Below, piece by piece: positions 47,646 through 55,619 of a DNA stretch of 64,000 nt. Origin of the DNA: Solicola gregarius (GTDB lineage: Bacteria; Actinomycetota; Actinomycetes; Propionibacteriales; Nocardioidaceae). The position numbers and the translations under genes are program-made. Under the pieces are notes generated by a model that searched no databases, was not told the origin of the DNA, and saw nothing but the letters and a program-made list of their open reading frames with translations. The stretch spans positions 3,906,001 to 3,970,000 of the forward strand of contig NZ_CP094970.1 of assembly GCF_025790165.1 (NCBI RefSeq). The letters run 5' to 3'. Each line of letters opens with the position of its first letter. The stretch's first letter is position 1.

Positions 47646-49718
47646 ATGACCCACAGGCTTGGCGTCGACGTCGGAGGCACCTTCACCGACGTGCTCCTGA
47701 TCGACGAGGACACCGGCGCGACGTACCGCGAGAAAACGCCGTCAACGCCCGACGACCAGTCCGTCGGCGTGCTGCGCGGCATCACCAGTGTGTGCGCGGA
47801 TGCGGGCGTCGACATCGGAGACATCAGATCCGTGCTCCACGGCACCACCGTCGCAACGAACGCGATTCTCGAAGGTAAGGGCGCGCGGGTCGGGCTCGTC
47901 ACGACGCAGGGCTTTCGGCAGGTGCTTCAGATCGCTCGATCATTCGTCCCGGGCGGACTCGCGGGCTGGATCATCTGGCCCAAGCCGGAGCCGCTGGCCG
48001 CGCTCGAGGACACGGTCGAGGTCGCCGAGCGCGTCGGCAGCGAGGGCGAGGTCGTCCGTGCGCTCGACGAGGACGACGTACGTACGCAGTTGCGCAAGCT
48101 GAAGGCGCACGACGTCGAGGCGCTGAGCATCAGCCTGCTGAACTCGTACGCCAACCCGACCCACGAGCGGCGAGTCGGCGAGATCGCCGCCGAGGAACTG
48201 CCCGGGTTGCAGGTCTCCCTCTCGTCGACCGTGCTTGCCGAGCTGCGCGAGTACGAACGCACCCTCACGACGGTCGCGAACGCCTGCGTACAGCCGCGGG
48301 TCGCGCGTTACGTCGAGCATCTCGAGTCGCAGCTCGAGAAGGCCGGCGCCGACGGGAAGCTCTACATACTGCGCAGCGACGGCGGCCTGGTGTCGGCGAA
48401 GGCGGCCGAGGAGAATCCCGTGTCGATGCTGATGTCCGGCCCCGCGGGTGGTGTCACGGGCGCGGTGCGCGTCGCCGAGCAGACCGGGTTCGCCGACTTC
48501 CTGACCTTCGACATGGGCGGAACGTCGACCGATGTCGCGCTCGTGCAGAACTTCGCACCAAGGGTCGGTCGGGAAACCAGCGTCGGCGATCTCACCGTGC
48601 GCGCCACCTCGGTGGACGTACGTACGGTCGGTGCCGGCGGAGGGTCGATCGCGCACGTACCCGAACTGACGCAGGCGCTGCGGGTGGGTCCGCAGTCCGC
48701 CGGCGCCGCGCCAGGGCCGGCGGCGTACGGCGCGGGTGGCACCGAGCCGACCGTGACCGATGCCAATGTCGTCCTCGGCTATCTGCCGACCGAGCTCGCG
48801 GGCGGTGAGCTGCCCCTCGACCGGGACGCCTCGGTCGCGGCGGTGAAGTCGATCGCGGACGGCACCGGCCTCGGATCGGTCGAGGCGGCCGCACAGGGCA
48901 TCATCGACATCGTCAACGAGAACATGCTCGGCGCGCTCCGGCTCGTCTCTGTGCAGCAGGGCTTCGACCCGCGCGACTTCGCGTTGATCGCGTATGGCGG
49001 TGCAGGGCCGTTGCACGGCAACGCGCTCGGCAAGCTCACCGGAGCGTGGCCGGTCATCATCCCGCCGTCGCCGGGAGTGCTGTGTGCGTTGGGCGATGCG
49101 ACGACCGGGCTCCGGGACGAGGCCGTTCGCACGCTCGTCCGTACGTTCGGCCAGCTCAGTGACGACAGCCTGAGGCAGATCCTCGACGAACTCTCCGCCG
49201 AGGTACGCGCGTCGCTCACCGAGCAGGGCGTACCCGAGTCGGAGCAGCAGGTCACGTACGGCGCCGACCTGCGTTACCACGGGCAGGGCTTCGAGATACC
49301 TGTCGACATCGACGTCGCCGCGTTCGACGGCTCGGGAGGCGGGCTCGCCGCGCTGCGGACGGCCTTCGATGCAGAGCACGAGCGACTCTTCTCGTTCCTG
49401 CTCGACAACGAGCACGAGCTGGTCACCGTACGCGCGACCGGTAGCGGACCACGACCGACGGTCGCCGAGACGGTGTTGGCGGATGGTGAGGCGGACGCGG
49501 TTGGTGCCGCCGTGCGCCGCCAGCCGATCTGGGTCGATGGTGCACAGGTCGAGGCGACGATCTACGAACGCGGCAAGCTCGTGGCCGGCAACGTCGTCGC
49601 AGGCCCCGCGGTGATCACTGAGATGGACTCGACGACCCTCGTACTTCCCGACCACGCGGCGACCGTTCACCGCAGCGGCAGCCTGCTGATCCGCCCGATC
49701 GACAGCCAGGAGGGCTGA
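47646..49718 (+). CDS. hyuA: Hydantoinase/oxoprolinase subunit A (HyuA family)
   Basis: The 690-residue protein has the ASKHA-type ATP-binding opening (LGVDVGGTFTDVLLIDEDTG) and HGTTVATNAILEGKGARVGL. It also has DFLTFDMGGTSTDVALV and AYGGAGPLHGNAL. It forms an ATP-dependent cyclic amide hydrolase with the following HyuB. Known members open 5-oxoproline, N-methylhydantoin, caprolactam or carboxylate acetone. AGGAG lies before ATG 47646. It is separated by 3 bases from hyuB. Confidence 0.88.
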   Translation: MTHRLGVDVGGTFTDVLLIDEDTGATYREKTPSTPDDQSVGVLRGITSVCADAGVDIGDIRSVLHGTTVATNAILEGKGARVGLVTTQGFRQVLQIARSFVPGGLAGWIIWPKPEPLAALEDTVEVAERVGSEGEVVRALDEDDVRTQLRKLKAHDVEALSISLLNSYANPTHERRVGEIAAEELPGLQVSLSSTVLAELREYERTLTTVANACVQPRVARYVEHLESQLEKAGADGKLYILRSDGGLVSAKAAEENPVSMLMSGPAGGVTGAVRVAEQTGFADFLTFDMGGTSTDVALVQNFAPRVGRETSVGDLTVRATSVDVRTVGAGGGSIAHVPELTQALRVGPQSAGAAPGPAAYGAGGTEPTVTDANVVLGYLPTELAGGELPLDRDASVAAVKSIADGTGLGSVEAAAQGIIDIVNENMLGALRLVSVQQGFDPRDFALIAYGGAGPLHGNALGKLTGAWPVIIPPSPGVLCALGDATTGLRDEAVRTLVRTFGQLSDDSLRQILDELSAEVRASLTEQGVPESEQQVTYGADLRYHGQGFEIPVDIDVAAFDGSGGGLAALRTAFDAEHERLFSFLLDNEHELVTVRATGSGPRPTVAETVLADGEADAVGAAVRRQPIWVDGAQVEATIYERGKLVAGNVVAGPAVITEMDSTTLVLPDHAATVHRSGSLLIRPIDSQEG

Positions 49719-49721
49719 CAC

Positions 49722-51593
49722 ATGGCACGTTTGATCGAGACGGCGACCGAGCCACTCCGCAAGGTCGACGTCGACCTCGTCACCGTGGACCTGGTGGAGA
49801 ACGCCCTGCGCAACGCGCGCTACGAGATGGACGAGGTGCTGTTCCGTACCGCGCTGTCGCCCGGCATCCGCGAGCAGCACGACGAGTTCCCGCTGATCGG
49901 CGACCCCGAGGGCAAGATGGTCGTCGGCCAGTTCGGGCTGTCGATCCCGGACTTCCTGGAGAACTTCTCCGGCACCATCGAGGAGGGCGACGTACTGCTC
50001 ACCTCCGACCCATACTCGTGCGGTGCCGCGATCAGCCACGCGAACGACTGGCTCGTGGTGATGCCGATCTTCTTCGAGGGACGGATCGTCGGCTGGTCCT
50101 CGATGTTCGGGCACATGTCCGACGTCGGCGGCAAGACACCGGCGTCGATGCCGACGGACGCGCGCACGATCTACGAAGAGGGCGTGGTCATCCCGCCGAT
50201 CAAGATCTACAAGCAGGGCGTACTCGCTGATGACGCGCTGGCGATCATCCTGAACCAGGTACGTAAGCCCGACTGGAACCGCGCCGACCTCAACGGCCTC
50301 GTCGCCGCCTGTCGTACGGCCGGCCGGCGGATCCAGGAGCTGTGCGCGCGGTTCGGTGCCGATACGTACACCTCGACGCTCGAAGCGCTGCTCGACCGCA
50401 ACTACCGGGCGATGAAGGCGCTGCTGCAGATGGTGTTCAAGGACGGCGAGACGCTGTCGTTCACCGACTACATCTGCGACGACGGCGTCGGGTACGGGCC
50501 GTACGAGCTGAAGATGAGCCTGACCCGCACCGGCGACAAGGTGCTGATCGACCTCACCGGCAGCAGCCCGCAGGCGCAGGGGCCGATCAACTACTTCATC
50601 AACGAGAACCTGATGCGGATGTTCTTCGGGATCTACATGATCACCGTCGCCGATCCGCAGATCCTGTGGAACGACGGGTTCTATCCGCTGGTCGACGTGA
50701 AGATCCCGGAGGAGTCGTTCTGGAAGCCGAAACACCCTGCTGCGTTGAACGGACGCAACCACGGCATCGGTCGCGTCTTCGATCTCTTCGGCGGGCTGCT
50801 GGGGCAGACCAACCCCGACCTGCTGAATGCTGCGGGCTTCTCGTCGTCGCCGCACTTCATGTACTCCGGCAACTACACCGACCCGGAGCGCAAGGGGGAG
50901 TGGTTCCAGCTGTACTCGATCGGGTTCGGCGGCATCCCCGGCCGCCCGATCGGCGATGGGCCCGACGGACATTCGCTGTGGCCGTCGTTCGTGAACATCC
51001 CGTGCGAGTACCTCGAGTCGTACTATCCGATGCGCATCGAGCGTTGGGAGACGATCACCGACACCGGCGGTGCGGGTCTGCACCGCGGCGGTAACGGGGT
51101 CGAGGTCGCGTACCGGTTCCTCGAGCCGGGCACCATCGCGATCCACGACGACCGCTGGCTCACGTACCCCTGGGGTGTGAACGGTGGCGCGCCGGGCGCG
51201 CGCGGGCGTAAATGGATCGACCGGGCTGACGGCAGCACGGAGATCCTGCCCAGCAAGGTCCATGACGTTCACGTGTATCCCGACGACGTGCTGCATTTCG
51301 TCACCTGGGGCGGGGGTGGCTGGGGCGATCCGCTCGAACGCGACCCGGAGCTCGTCGCTCTCGAGGTCCGGCGCGGCCTGGTCAGTGCCGACGGCGCGCG
51401 CGAGTACGGCGTGGTCTGCGACCACGCGGGCACGGTGGACGCGGCGGCGACCGAGGAGCTGCGGTCGGCAATGCGCGCGTACCGACCTGACGTACTGCCG
51501 ACGTTCGACGCCGGGCCGCCGCTCGAGACGATCCTCGAGCGGTGCGAGGCGGAGACCGGACTCCCGGCACCGAAACCGCCGGTGGCACTGTGA
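49722..51593 (+). CDS. hyuB: Hydantoinase/oxoprolinase subunit B (HyuB family)
   Basis: The 623-residue protein has HyuB landmarks: NALRNARYEMDEVLFRTALS near the N-terminus, SDPYSCGAAISHANDWLVVMP, and a C-terminal GAGLHRGGNGVEVAYRF followed by FVTWGGGGWGDPLERDP. It partners HyuA. The start is ATG 49722, almost directly after hyuA. The next gene, an isochorismatase-fold amidase, begins 6 bases after its stop. Together with that amidase it would perform the two hydrolyses seen in N-methylhydantoin or hydantoin degradation. Confidence 0.88.
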   Translation: MARLIETATEPLRKVDVDLVTVDLVENALRNARYEMDEVLFRTALSPGIREQHDEFPLIGDPEGKMVVGQFGLSIPDFLENFSGTIEEGDVLLTSDPYSCGAAISHANDWLVVMPIFFEGRIVGWSSMFGHMSDVGGKTPASMPTDARTIYEEGVVIPPIKIYKQGVLADDALAIILNQVRKPDWNRADLNGLVAACRTAGRRIQELCARFGADTYTSTLEALLDRNYRAMKALLQMVFKDGETLSFTDYICDDGVGYGPYELKMSLTRTGDKVLIDLTGSSPQAQGPINYFINENLMRMFFGIYMITVADPQILWNDGFYPLVDVKIPEESFWKPKHPAALNGRNHGIGRVFDLFGGLLGQTNPDLLNAAGFSSSPHFMYSGNYTDPERKGEWFQLYSIGFGGIPGRPIGDGPDGHSLWPSFVNIPCEYLESYYPMRIERWETITDTGGAGLHRGGNGVEVAYRFLEPGTIAIHDDRWLTYPWGVNGGAPGARGRKWIDRADGSTEILPSKVHDVHVYPDDVLHFVTWGGGGWGDPLERDPELVALEVRRGLVSADGAREYGVVCDHAGTVDAAATEELRSAMRAYRPDVLPTFDAGPPLETILERCEAETGLPAPKPPVAL

Positions 51594-51599
51594 GCTGTG

Positions 51600-52256
51600 A
51601 TGGCTGACCACGCATCCGGCTTCGCCGGCACGCTGACTCCCGGGGAGCGGCCGGCCGTCTTGGCGATCGACCTGATGGCCGCGTACTTCACGCCGGGTAG
51701 TGCCTTCTGCCTGCCGTCGCGGGACTGTCTCGAGTCGGCGGCGCGGGTCGTCGAGGTGGCGCGGGTGGCCGGCGTGCCGGTGATCCACACGAGGGTCGAG
51801 TTCGCTCCCGATGCCGTTGACGGCGGCGTCTTCGTGCAGAAGGTGCCGGCCCTGAAGGCGCTCGCGGGCGGGGGCGAGCTCGGGCGGTTCATGCCGGAGG
51901 TCGCGCCGCGCACGGGCGAGCTCGTGTTGGTCAAGCAGTATGCGAGCGCGTTCTTCGGCACCACGCTTGCGTCGACGCTGAACGCGATGCGTGTCGACAC
52001 CGTCGTGATCGTCGGAGTCAGCACGAGCGGTTGCGTACGCGCGAGCGCGGTCGACGCGATCCAGCACGGGTACGTGCCGCTGGTCGTACGCGATGCCGTC
52101 GGAGATCGTGGGCCAGAGCCGCACGAGGCCAACCTGTACGACCTGCAGGCCAAGTACGCGGAGGTCATCGCCGAACCGGCCGCGCGCTGCTATCTGAAGG
52201 GCGGAGGAACCGGTGCAGATCCTGGAAGTCGCCCCTCGCGATGGGCTTCAGAATGA
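51600..52256 (+). CDS. Isochorismatase-fold amidohydrolase (N-carbamoylsarcosine amidase-like)
   Basis: The 218-residue protein has the isochorismatase-type triad: Asp24 (VLAIDLMAAYF), Lys112 (LVLVKQYASAFFGT) and Cys145 (VSTSGCVRASAVDA). The nucleophilic Cys indicates amide or ureido hydrolysis. The downstream segment VVRDAVGDRGPEPHEANLYD resembles N-carbamoylsarcosine amidase and maleamate amidase. It would hydrolyse the N-carbamoyl product of the HyuAB ring-opening. A GTG three bases earlier is an alternative start. The last 44 bases overlap the lyase gene, and the C-terminal 15 residues are read through its ribosome site. Confidence 0.82.
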   Translation: MADHASGFAGTLTPGERPAVLAIDLMAAYFTPGSAFCLPSRDCLESAARVVEVARVAGVPVIHTRVEFAPDAVDGGVFVQKVPALKALAGGGELGRFMPEVAPRTGELVLVKQYASAFFGTTLASTLNAMRVDTVVIVGVSTSGCVRASAVDAIQHGYVPLVVRDAVGDRGPEPHEANLYDLQAKYAEVIAEPAARCYLKGGGTGADPGSRPSRWASE

Positions 52257-53103
52257 GTCGACGCAGCTGTCAACCGACGACAAGGTGGAGCTGGTAGCCC
52301 GGGCGGTATCCGCGGGCGCCCGGCGGGTTGAGGTCACCAGCTTCGTGCACCCGAAGGCCGTACCACAGCTGGCCGATGCCGAAGACGTGATGGCGCGGGT
52401 CGAACGGGTCGAGGGAGTTCGCTACGCCGGGCTGGTGATGAACGAGCGCGGCCTCGACCGTGCCGTCGCGGCCGGTGTCGACGAGGTCGACATCGTGGTG
52501 GTCGCGTCCGACACGTTCTGCCAACGCAACCAGAACATGACGACGTGGCAGGCGTGCGACGTCGCCGCCGGCCTCGTCTCGCGTGCCCGGGACGCCGGGC
52601 TGTTCACCACGGTGACGATCGGGGCGTCGTTCGGCTGCCCGTTCGAGGGTGATGTGCCCGTCGCCCGGCTACGTGAGGTCGTCCTGCGCGTCGTCGACGC
52701 GCGGCCGGACGAGTTGGCGCTGGCCGACACGATCGGCGTCGCGGTGCCGAGCGACATCATCGACCGGGCCGGGTGCGCGATCGAAGTGGCAGGACCGCAG
52801 ATCGGATCGCGACTGCATCTGCACGACACGCGCAATACGGCGATCGCGAATGCGGTCGCTGCGCTCGAGGTCGGCGTCGAGACGCTGGACGCCAGCATCG
52901 GTGGTGCGGGCGGGTGCCCGTTCGCGCCCAACGCCACCGGCAACGTCGCGACCGAGGACCTCGCGTACCTGTTCGGCCGGATGGGCGTCGACACCGGGCT
53001 CGACCTGGACTCGCTGATCGACTCCGCGGTCTGGTTGGAGGAGCGCCTCGGGAAGGAGCTCCCGAGCGCGCTCGCTCGCGCGGGTGGGTTTCCACCGGCC
53101 TGA
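52213..53103 (+). CDS. HMG-CoA lyase-family aldolase
   Basis: The 296-residue protein is a DRE-TIM enzyme of the hydroxymethylglutaryl-CoA lyase type. The N-terminal APRDGLQNES contains the conserved Arg-Asp. The metal-binding HxH is in RLHLHDTRNTAIANA, and the catalytic Cys is in GGAGGCPFAPNATGNVATEDL (about residue 235). It cleaves a 3-hydroxy-3-methyl-acyl-CoA to acetyl-CoA plus a keto acid. GTG 52213 has GGAGG at good spacing. It is last in the GntR-controlled operon, so the CoA ester formed by the CoA-transferase is its likely substrate. Confidence 0.88.
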   Translation: MQILEVAPRDGLQNESTQLSTDDKVELVARAVSAGARRVEVTSFVHPKAVPQLADAEDVMARVERVEGVRYAGLVMNERGLDRAVAAGVDEVDIVVVASDTFCQRNQNMTTWQACDVAAGLVSRARDAGLFTTVTIGASFGCPFEGDVPVARLREVVLRVVDARPDELALADTIGVAVPSDIIDRAGCAIEVAGPQIGSRLHLHDTRNTAIANAVAALEVGVETLDASIGGAGGCPFAPNATGNVATEDLAYLFGRMGVDTGLDLDSLIDSAVWLEERLGKELPSALARAGGFPPA

Positions 53104-53509
53104 GCCAAAGAGTTCGCGGAGTTGTTGGGGTATGAGCGGGTCCGGACCACCGGCAACCCCGCAATCTCCCGGCGACAGCGCACGTCACGTTCGGTCGGCG
53201 TCAGCCACCGGACAGCAACCGAGCCCCCTGGCGGCGCGGTCGCGAGTAGCCGCACCTACCTCAGCGATACAGGGAGGGGCGCGTGGAGGCTTGTCCGCCA
53301 GGCCCAGGTGCCGGTCGGGCCTTGACGACATTCGCTCATCCCGCTGCACGGAAGGCGTCGTAGCGCTGCGCCAGCCGGTTGCGCTCGGGGTGGTCGCTGC
53401 GCCGGATGGGCAGTGTCAGTGGACGGCTATTCATTTTCCTGGAGTCCGTGGCGCAGCATCGGGTTCCCATGACACGTGGATGCGGCTCAGTCCACTCCCT
53501 CGCTTGCGG
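53104..53509. other. Non-coding gap with half copy of the nrdJ-end repeat
   Basis: No credible gene is seen in this 406-base stretch between the lyase gene and the convergent GH gene. It opens (from 53107) with AAAGAGTTCGCGGAGTT, matching the minus-strand sequence of the inverted repeat after nrdJ. The complementary arm is absent. A short open frame at 53122-53325 has no start signal or recognisable domain. Confidence 0.6.
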
Positions 53510-55396
53510 CTAGTCGTCGAAGAGGTACGTGAAACGCCCATCGGGCGCCGCATCGCCCTGTGTGTAGAAGTCCATCACATCGCCGCTGCTGGGCACGTTG
53601 TCTGCCACCTTGAACTCCAGATGCAACGTGCCTCGGGCCTTCGGTCCCATCGGTTTACGCGGAATCGTCAGCTGCAGCTCGTTGCCCTCCACGCGATAGT
53701 GGACGGCCCGTATCTGCTCCCAGGTGCCGTCGCCGCGTGCCGCTTCGAGTCTGGTCGTGTCGTCACCGATGCCGCGACGGTTGACCGCGAAGTCGTATCC
53801 CTTCCAGCCGTTCTCATCGTTGCCGTCGACGTTGAGGTACAGCGTCATCCAGTCCTTGTCGGCGCCGACGATCGGGTCGACTGTCCGCACGTAGAAGGAG
53901 ACGTTGCGCGCATCGCGTGCGACCTTGACCTCGTCGATGTCGTTGCGCCCGCTGTTGTTTGTGTACGTGACACCGCCGAAGCCGGGGTGTGAACGTGGCT
54001 CGGTGTCGCGGACGAAGTCGCGGTACGAGGGGCGTACGGAATCCCATTGCGCGAAGTCACTGTCGACGTCGATTCGGCGTCGTTTGCTCGGCTTCGGAGC
54101 AGGGTCCAGGCCCTTGTAGCGACGGATGTAGTCGACGAGTTGCAGGTAGTAGTTGTCGTTGTACCCACCGGCCATCGGCTCGACGTCGCGGCTGAACTCC
54201 GTGGTTGCCTGGTCCACGAAGAAGATCGGTCGATCCGCGGGCCGCTCCTTGCCGTCCCAGCCCGGGAAGTCGCCCCCGAGCCGCTGGGCGACCCACTCGT
54301 TCCAGCCGGTGACCGCGACGATGCGCGGGTCGACCTGTAGCGCCCGATCCCATTGCTCCGAGAAGTTGTAGCCCCATTTGTACGCACCGGGCGACGTGTC
54401 GAGCGCGCCGTCGTGGAAGCTGCGCGACCAGTTGTTGCCCGCGCCGTAGAACGGTTGGTCGCTGAAGGGAAAGTTGTTGTGCACAGCGGCGGCGACGTTC
54501 ACGATGTCGGGTTTGCCGTCGAGCATGAACACGTCCTGGGGACGTTCGAAGCTGATCCAGGGGAATCCGCCCTTCTTCTTCGGTTCGTTCGGCCACTGGT
54601 TGCGCCGCCAGGTGAAGAATTCGCGGATCTCCGGCGAGACTTCGTCGGGGTTGCCGATGATCATCGGCTTTCCGTCGAGTTCGAACCACAGTTGGCGATA
54701 ACGTCCCGGCTCGTACAGGTCGTCGTACAGCTTCTGGATCGTCGCGCCCGAACTGCTGTTGGTGTAGAAGACGATCTGCGGTACGTCCCACCCCTGTCGG
54801 CGGACGTCGTCGAAGACCTCGAGCAGCCGGTCGTACACGTTCTTGTACGTGAACGCGTTCGTGACGTCGAAGTAGAGGAAGTCCACCTTTGCGGCGGCCA
54901 ACATCTGCGTGTGCTTGCGCAGCACCCAGGCGTCGTCACTGAAGTAGTAGTCGTACAGAGGCTTGCCCCAGTGGTGATGCGCGCCGTAAGGCCCCCATAC
55001 GGGGTTGTCGGGGTCGTGTACCGCTTCGGGGTGCTCCTCGAGGATCTTGGTGATGTTGTACGGGCCCGACTGCCCGTGTTGGCCGAGCCAGAGGAAGTAG
55101 AACAGGCCGACGTACCGGTTCTTACGGGGTCTGGTGACCTCGCCGGGCTCGGAAAGGGATCGACCGAGGTCGTCGGTCGCCGTGAGGAGACCCGGGTCGA
55201 AGGTGCCTGGAGGCGACACCGCGCCTTGCGCCATCGGCCCCGCCGCCCGGTGGCCGCCGTCCGCGCCGTCGGCGCCGGTCGCCGCGGACGCGAGTCCCAT
55301 CGAGGCGACCAGGGCAACGGTCGCGATCGTGGCGCTCCAGCCCTTGCCTGGGCGGCGTCGTACGTCTCGAGAGTGACTTGGCCTGCGTGCGTCCAT
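53510..55396 (-). CDS. Secreted GH71/GH99-like glycoside hydrolase family protein
   Basis: The 628-residue protein starts at ATG 55396 with a signal peptide (TIATVALVASMGLASAATGADG). The catalytic-type barrel includes RYVGLFYFLWLGQHGQSGPYNI, AKVDFLYFDVTNAF and VTGWNEWVAQRLGGDF. The last resembles the WNEW motif of GH99-like and GH71-like domains, with Glu as a possible catalytic acid. From about residue 470 a beta-rich domain follows (VDSDFAQWDSVRPSYRDF), similar to CBM9-like modules. It is divergent from two alpha-L-rhamnosidases and probably acts outside the cell on the same plant or microbial glycan. Confidence 0.75.
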   Translation of the reverse strand: MDARRPSHSRDVRRRPGKGWSATIATVALVASMGLASAATGADGADGGHRAAGPMAQGAVSPPGTFDPGLLTATDDLGRSLSEPGEVTRPRKNRYVGLFYFLWLGQHGQSGPYNITKILEEHPEAVHDPDNPVWGPYGAHHHWGKPLYDYYFSDDAWVLRKHTQMLAAAKVDFLYFDVTNAFTYKNVYDRLLEVFDDVRRQGWDVPQIVFYTNSSSGATIQKLYDDLYEPGRYRQLWFELDGKPMIIGNPDEVSPEIREFFTWRRNQWPNEPKKKGGFPWISFERPQDVFMLDGKPDIVNVAAAVHNNFPFSDQPFYGAGNNWSRSFHDGALDTSPGAYKWGYNFSEQWDRALQVDPRIVAVTGWNEWVAQRLGGDFPGWDGKERPADRPIFFVDQATTEFSRDVEPMAGGYNDNYYLQLVDYIRRYKGLDPAPKPSKRRRIDVDSDFAQWDSVRPSYRDFVRDTEPRSHPGFGGVTYTNNSGRNDIDEVKVARDARNVSFYVRTVDPIVGADKDWMTLYLNVDGNDENGWKGYDFAVNRRGIGDDTTRLEAARGDGTWEQIRAVHYRVEGNELQLTIPRKPMGPKARGTLHLEFKVADNVPSSGDVMDFYTQGDAAPDGRFTYLFDD

Positions 55397-55412
55397 TGGT
55401 CGACGACCTTCG

Positions 55413-55571
55413 TTTAAAGGTTTCACTCCTGGTGGCGATGACCTTAAGGTGCAGCTCGCACAATCGTCAACGGTCGGGTCCAGCTGTGGTCCGTACCCGT
55501 GTGGCCTAAAGCGGCCATGGGGGTTGCGGGTATAGGCAGCTACTGCCAAGGTCGGACTGAAACAATTCAAA
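55413..55571. promoter_or_regulatory. Divergent GH promoter region with two LacI-like boxes
   Basis: TGAAACCTTTAAA (minus strand, 55425-55413) and TGAAACAATTCAAA (plus, 55558-55571) share TGAAAC and resemble actinobacterial LacI-type operators (TGAAACGTTTCA-like). One lies near each divergent gene start. No LacI gene is in the window, so this is tentative. Confidence 0.35.
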
Positions 55572-55619
55572 ATCACGTCGAGTCAGCGGCGCTTGTCGGG
55601 CCGCCGAAGGGACACTGCG

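Noticed and set aside
47940-52124. A 1394-codon open frame on the minus strand
   Set aside because: It lies opposite HyuA, HyuB and the amidase, which have clear family motifs. Its translation is low-complexity Arg/Asp/Glu/His-rich, as expected of antisense frames in high-GC DNA.
53122-53325. A small plus-strand frame after the lyase gene
   Set aside because: There is no ribosome binding site or domain, and its start falls inside the half-copy of a palindromic repeat.
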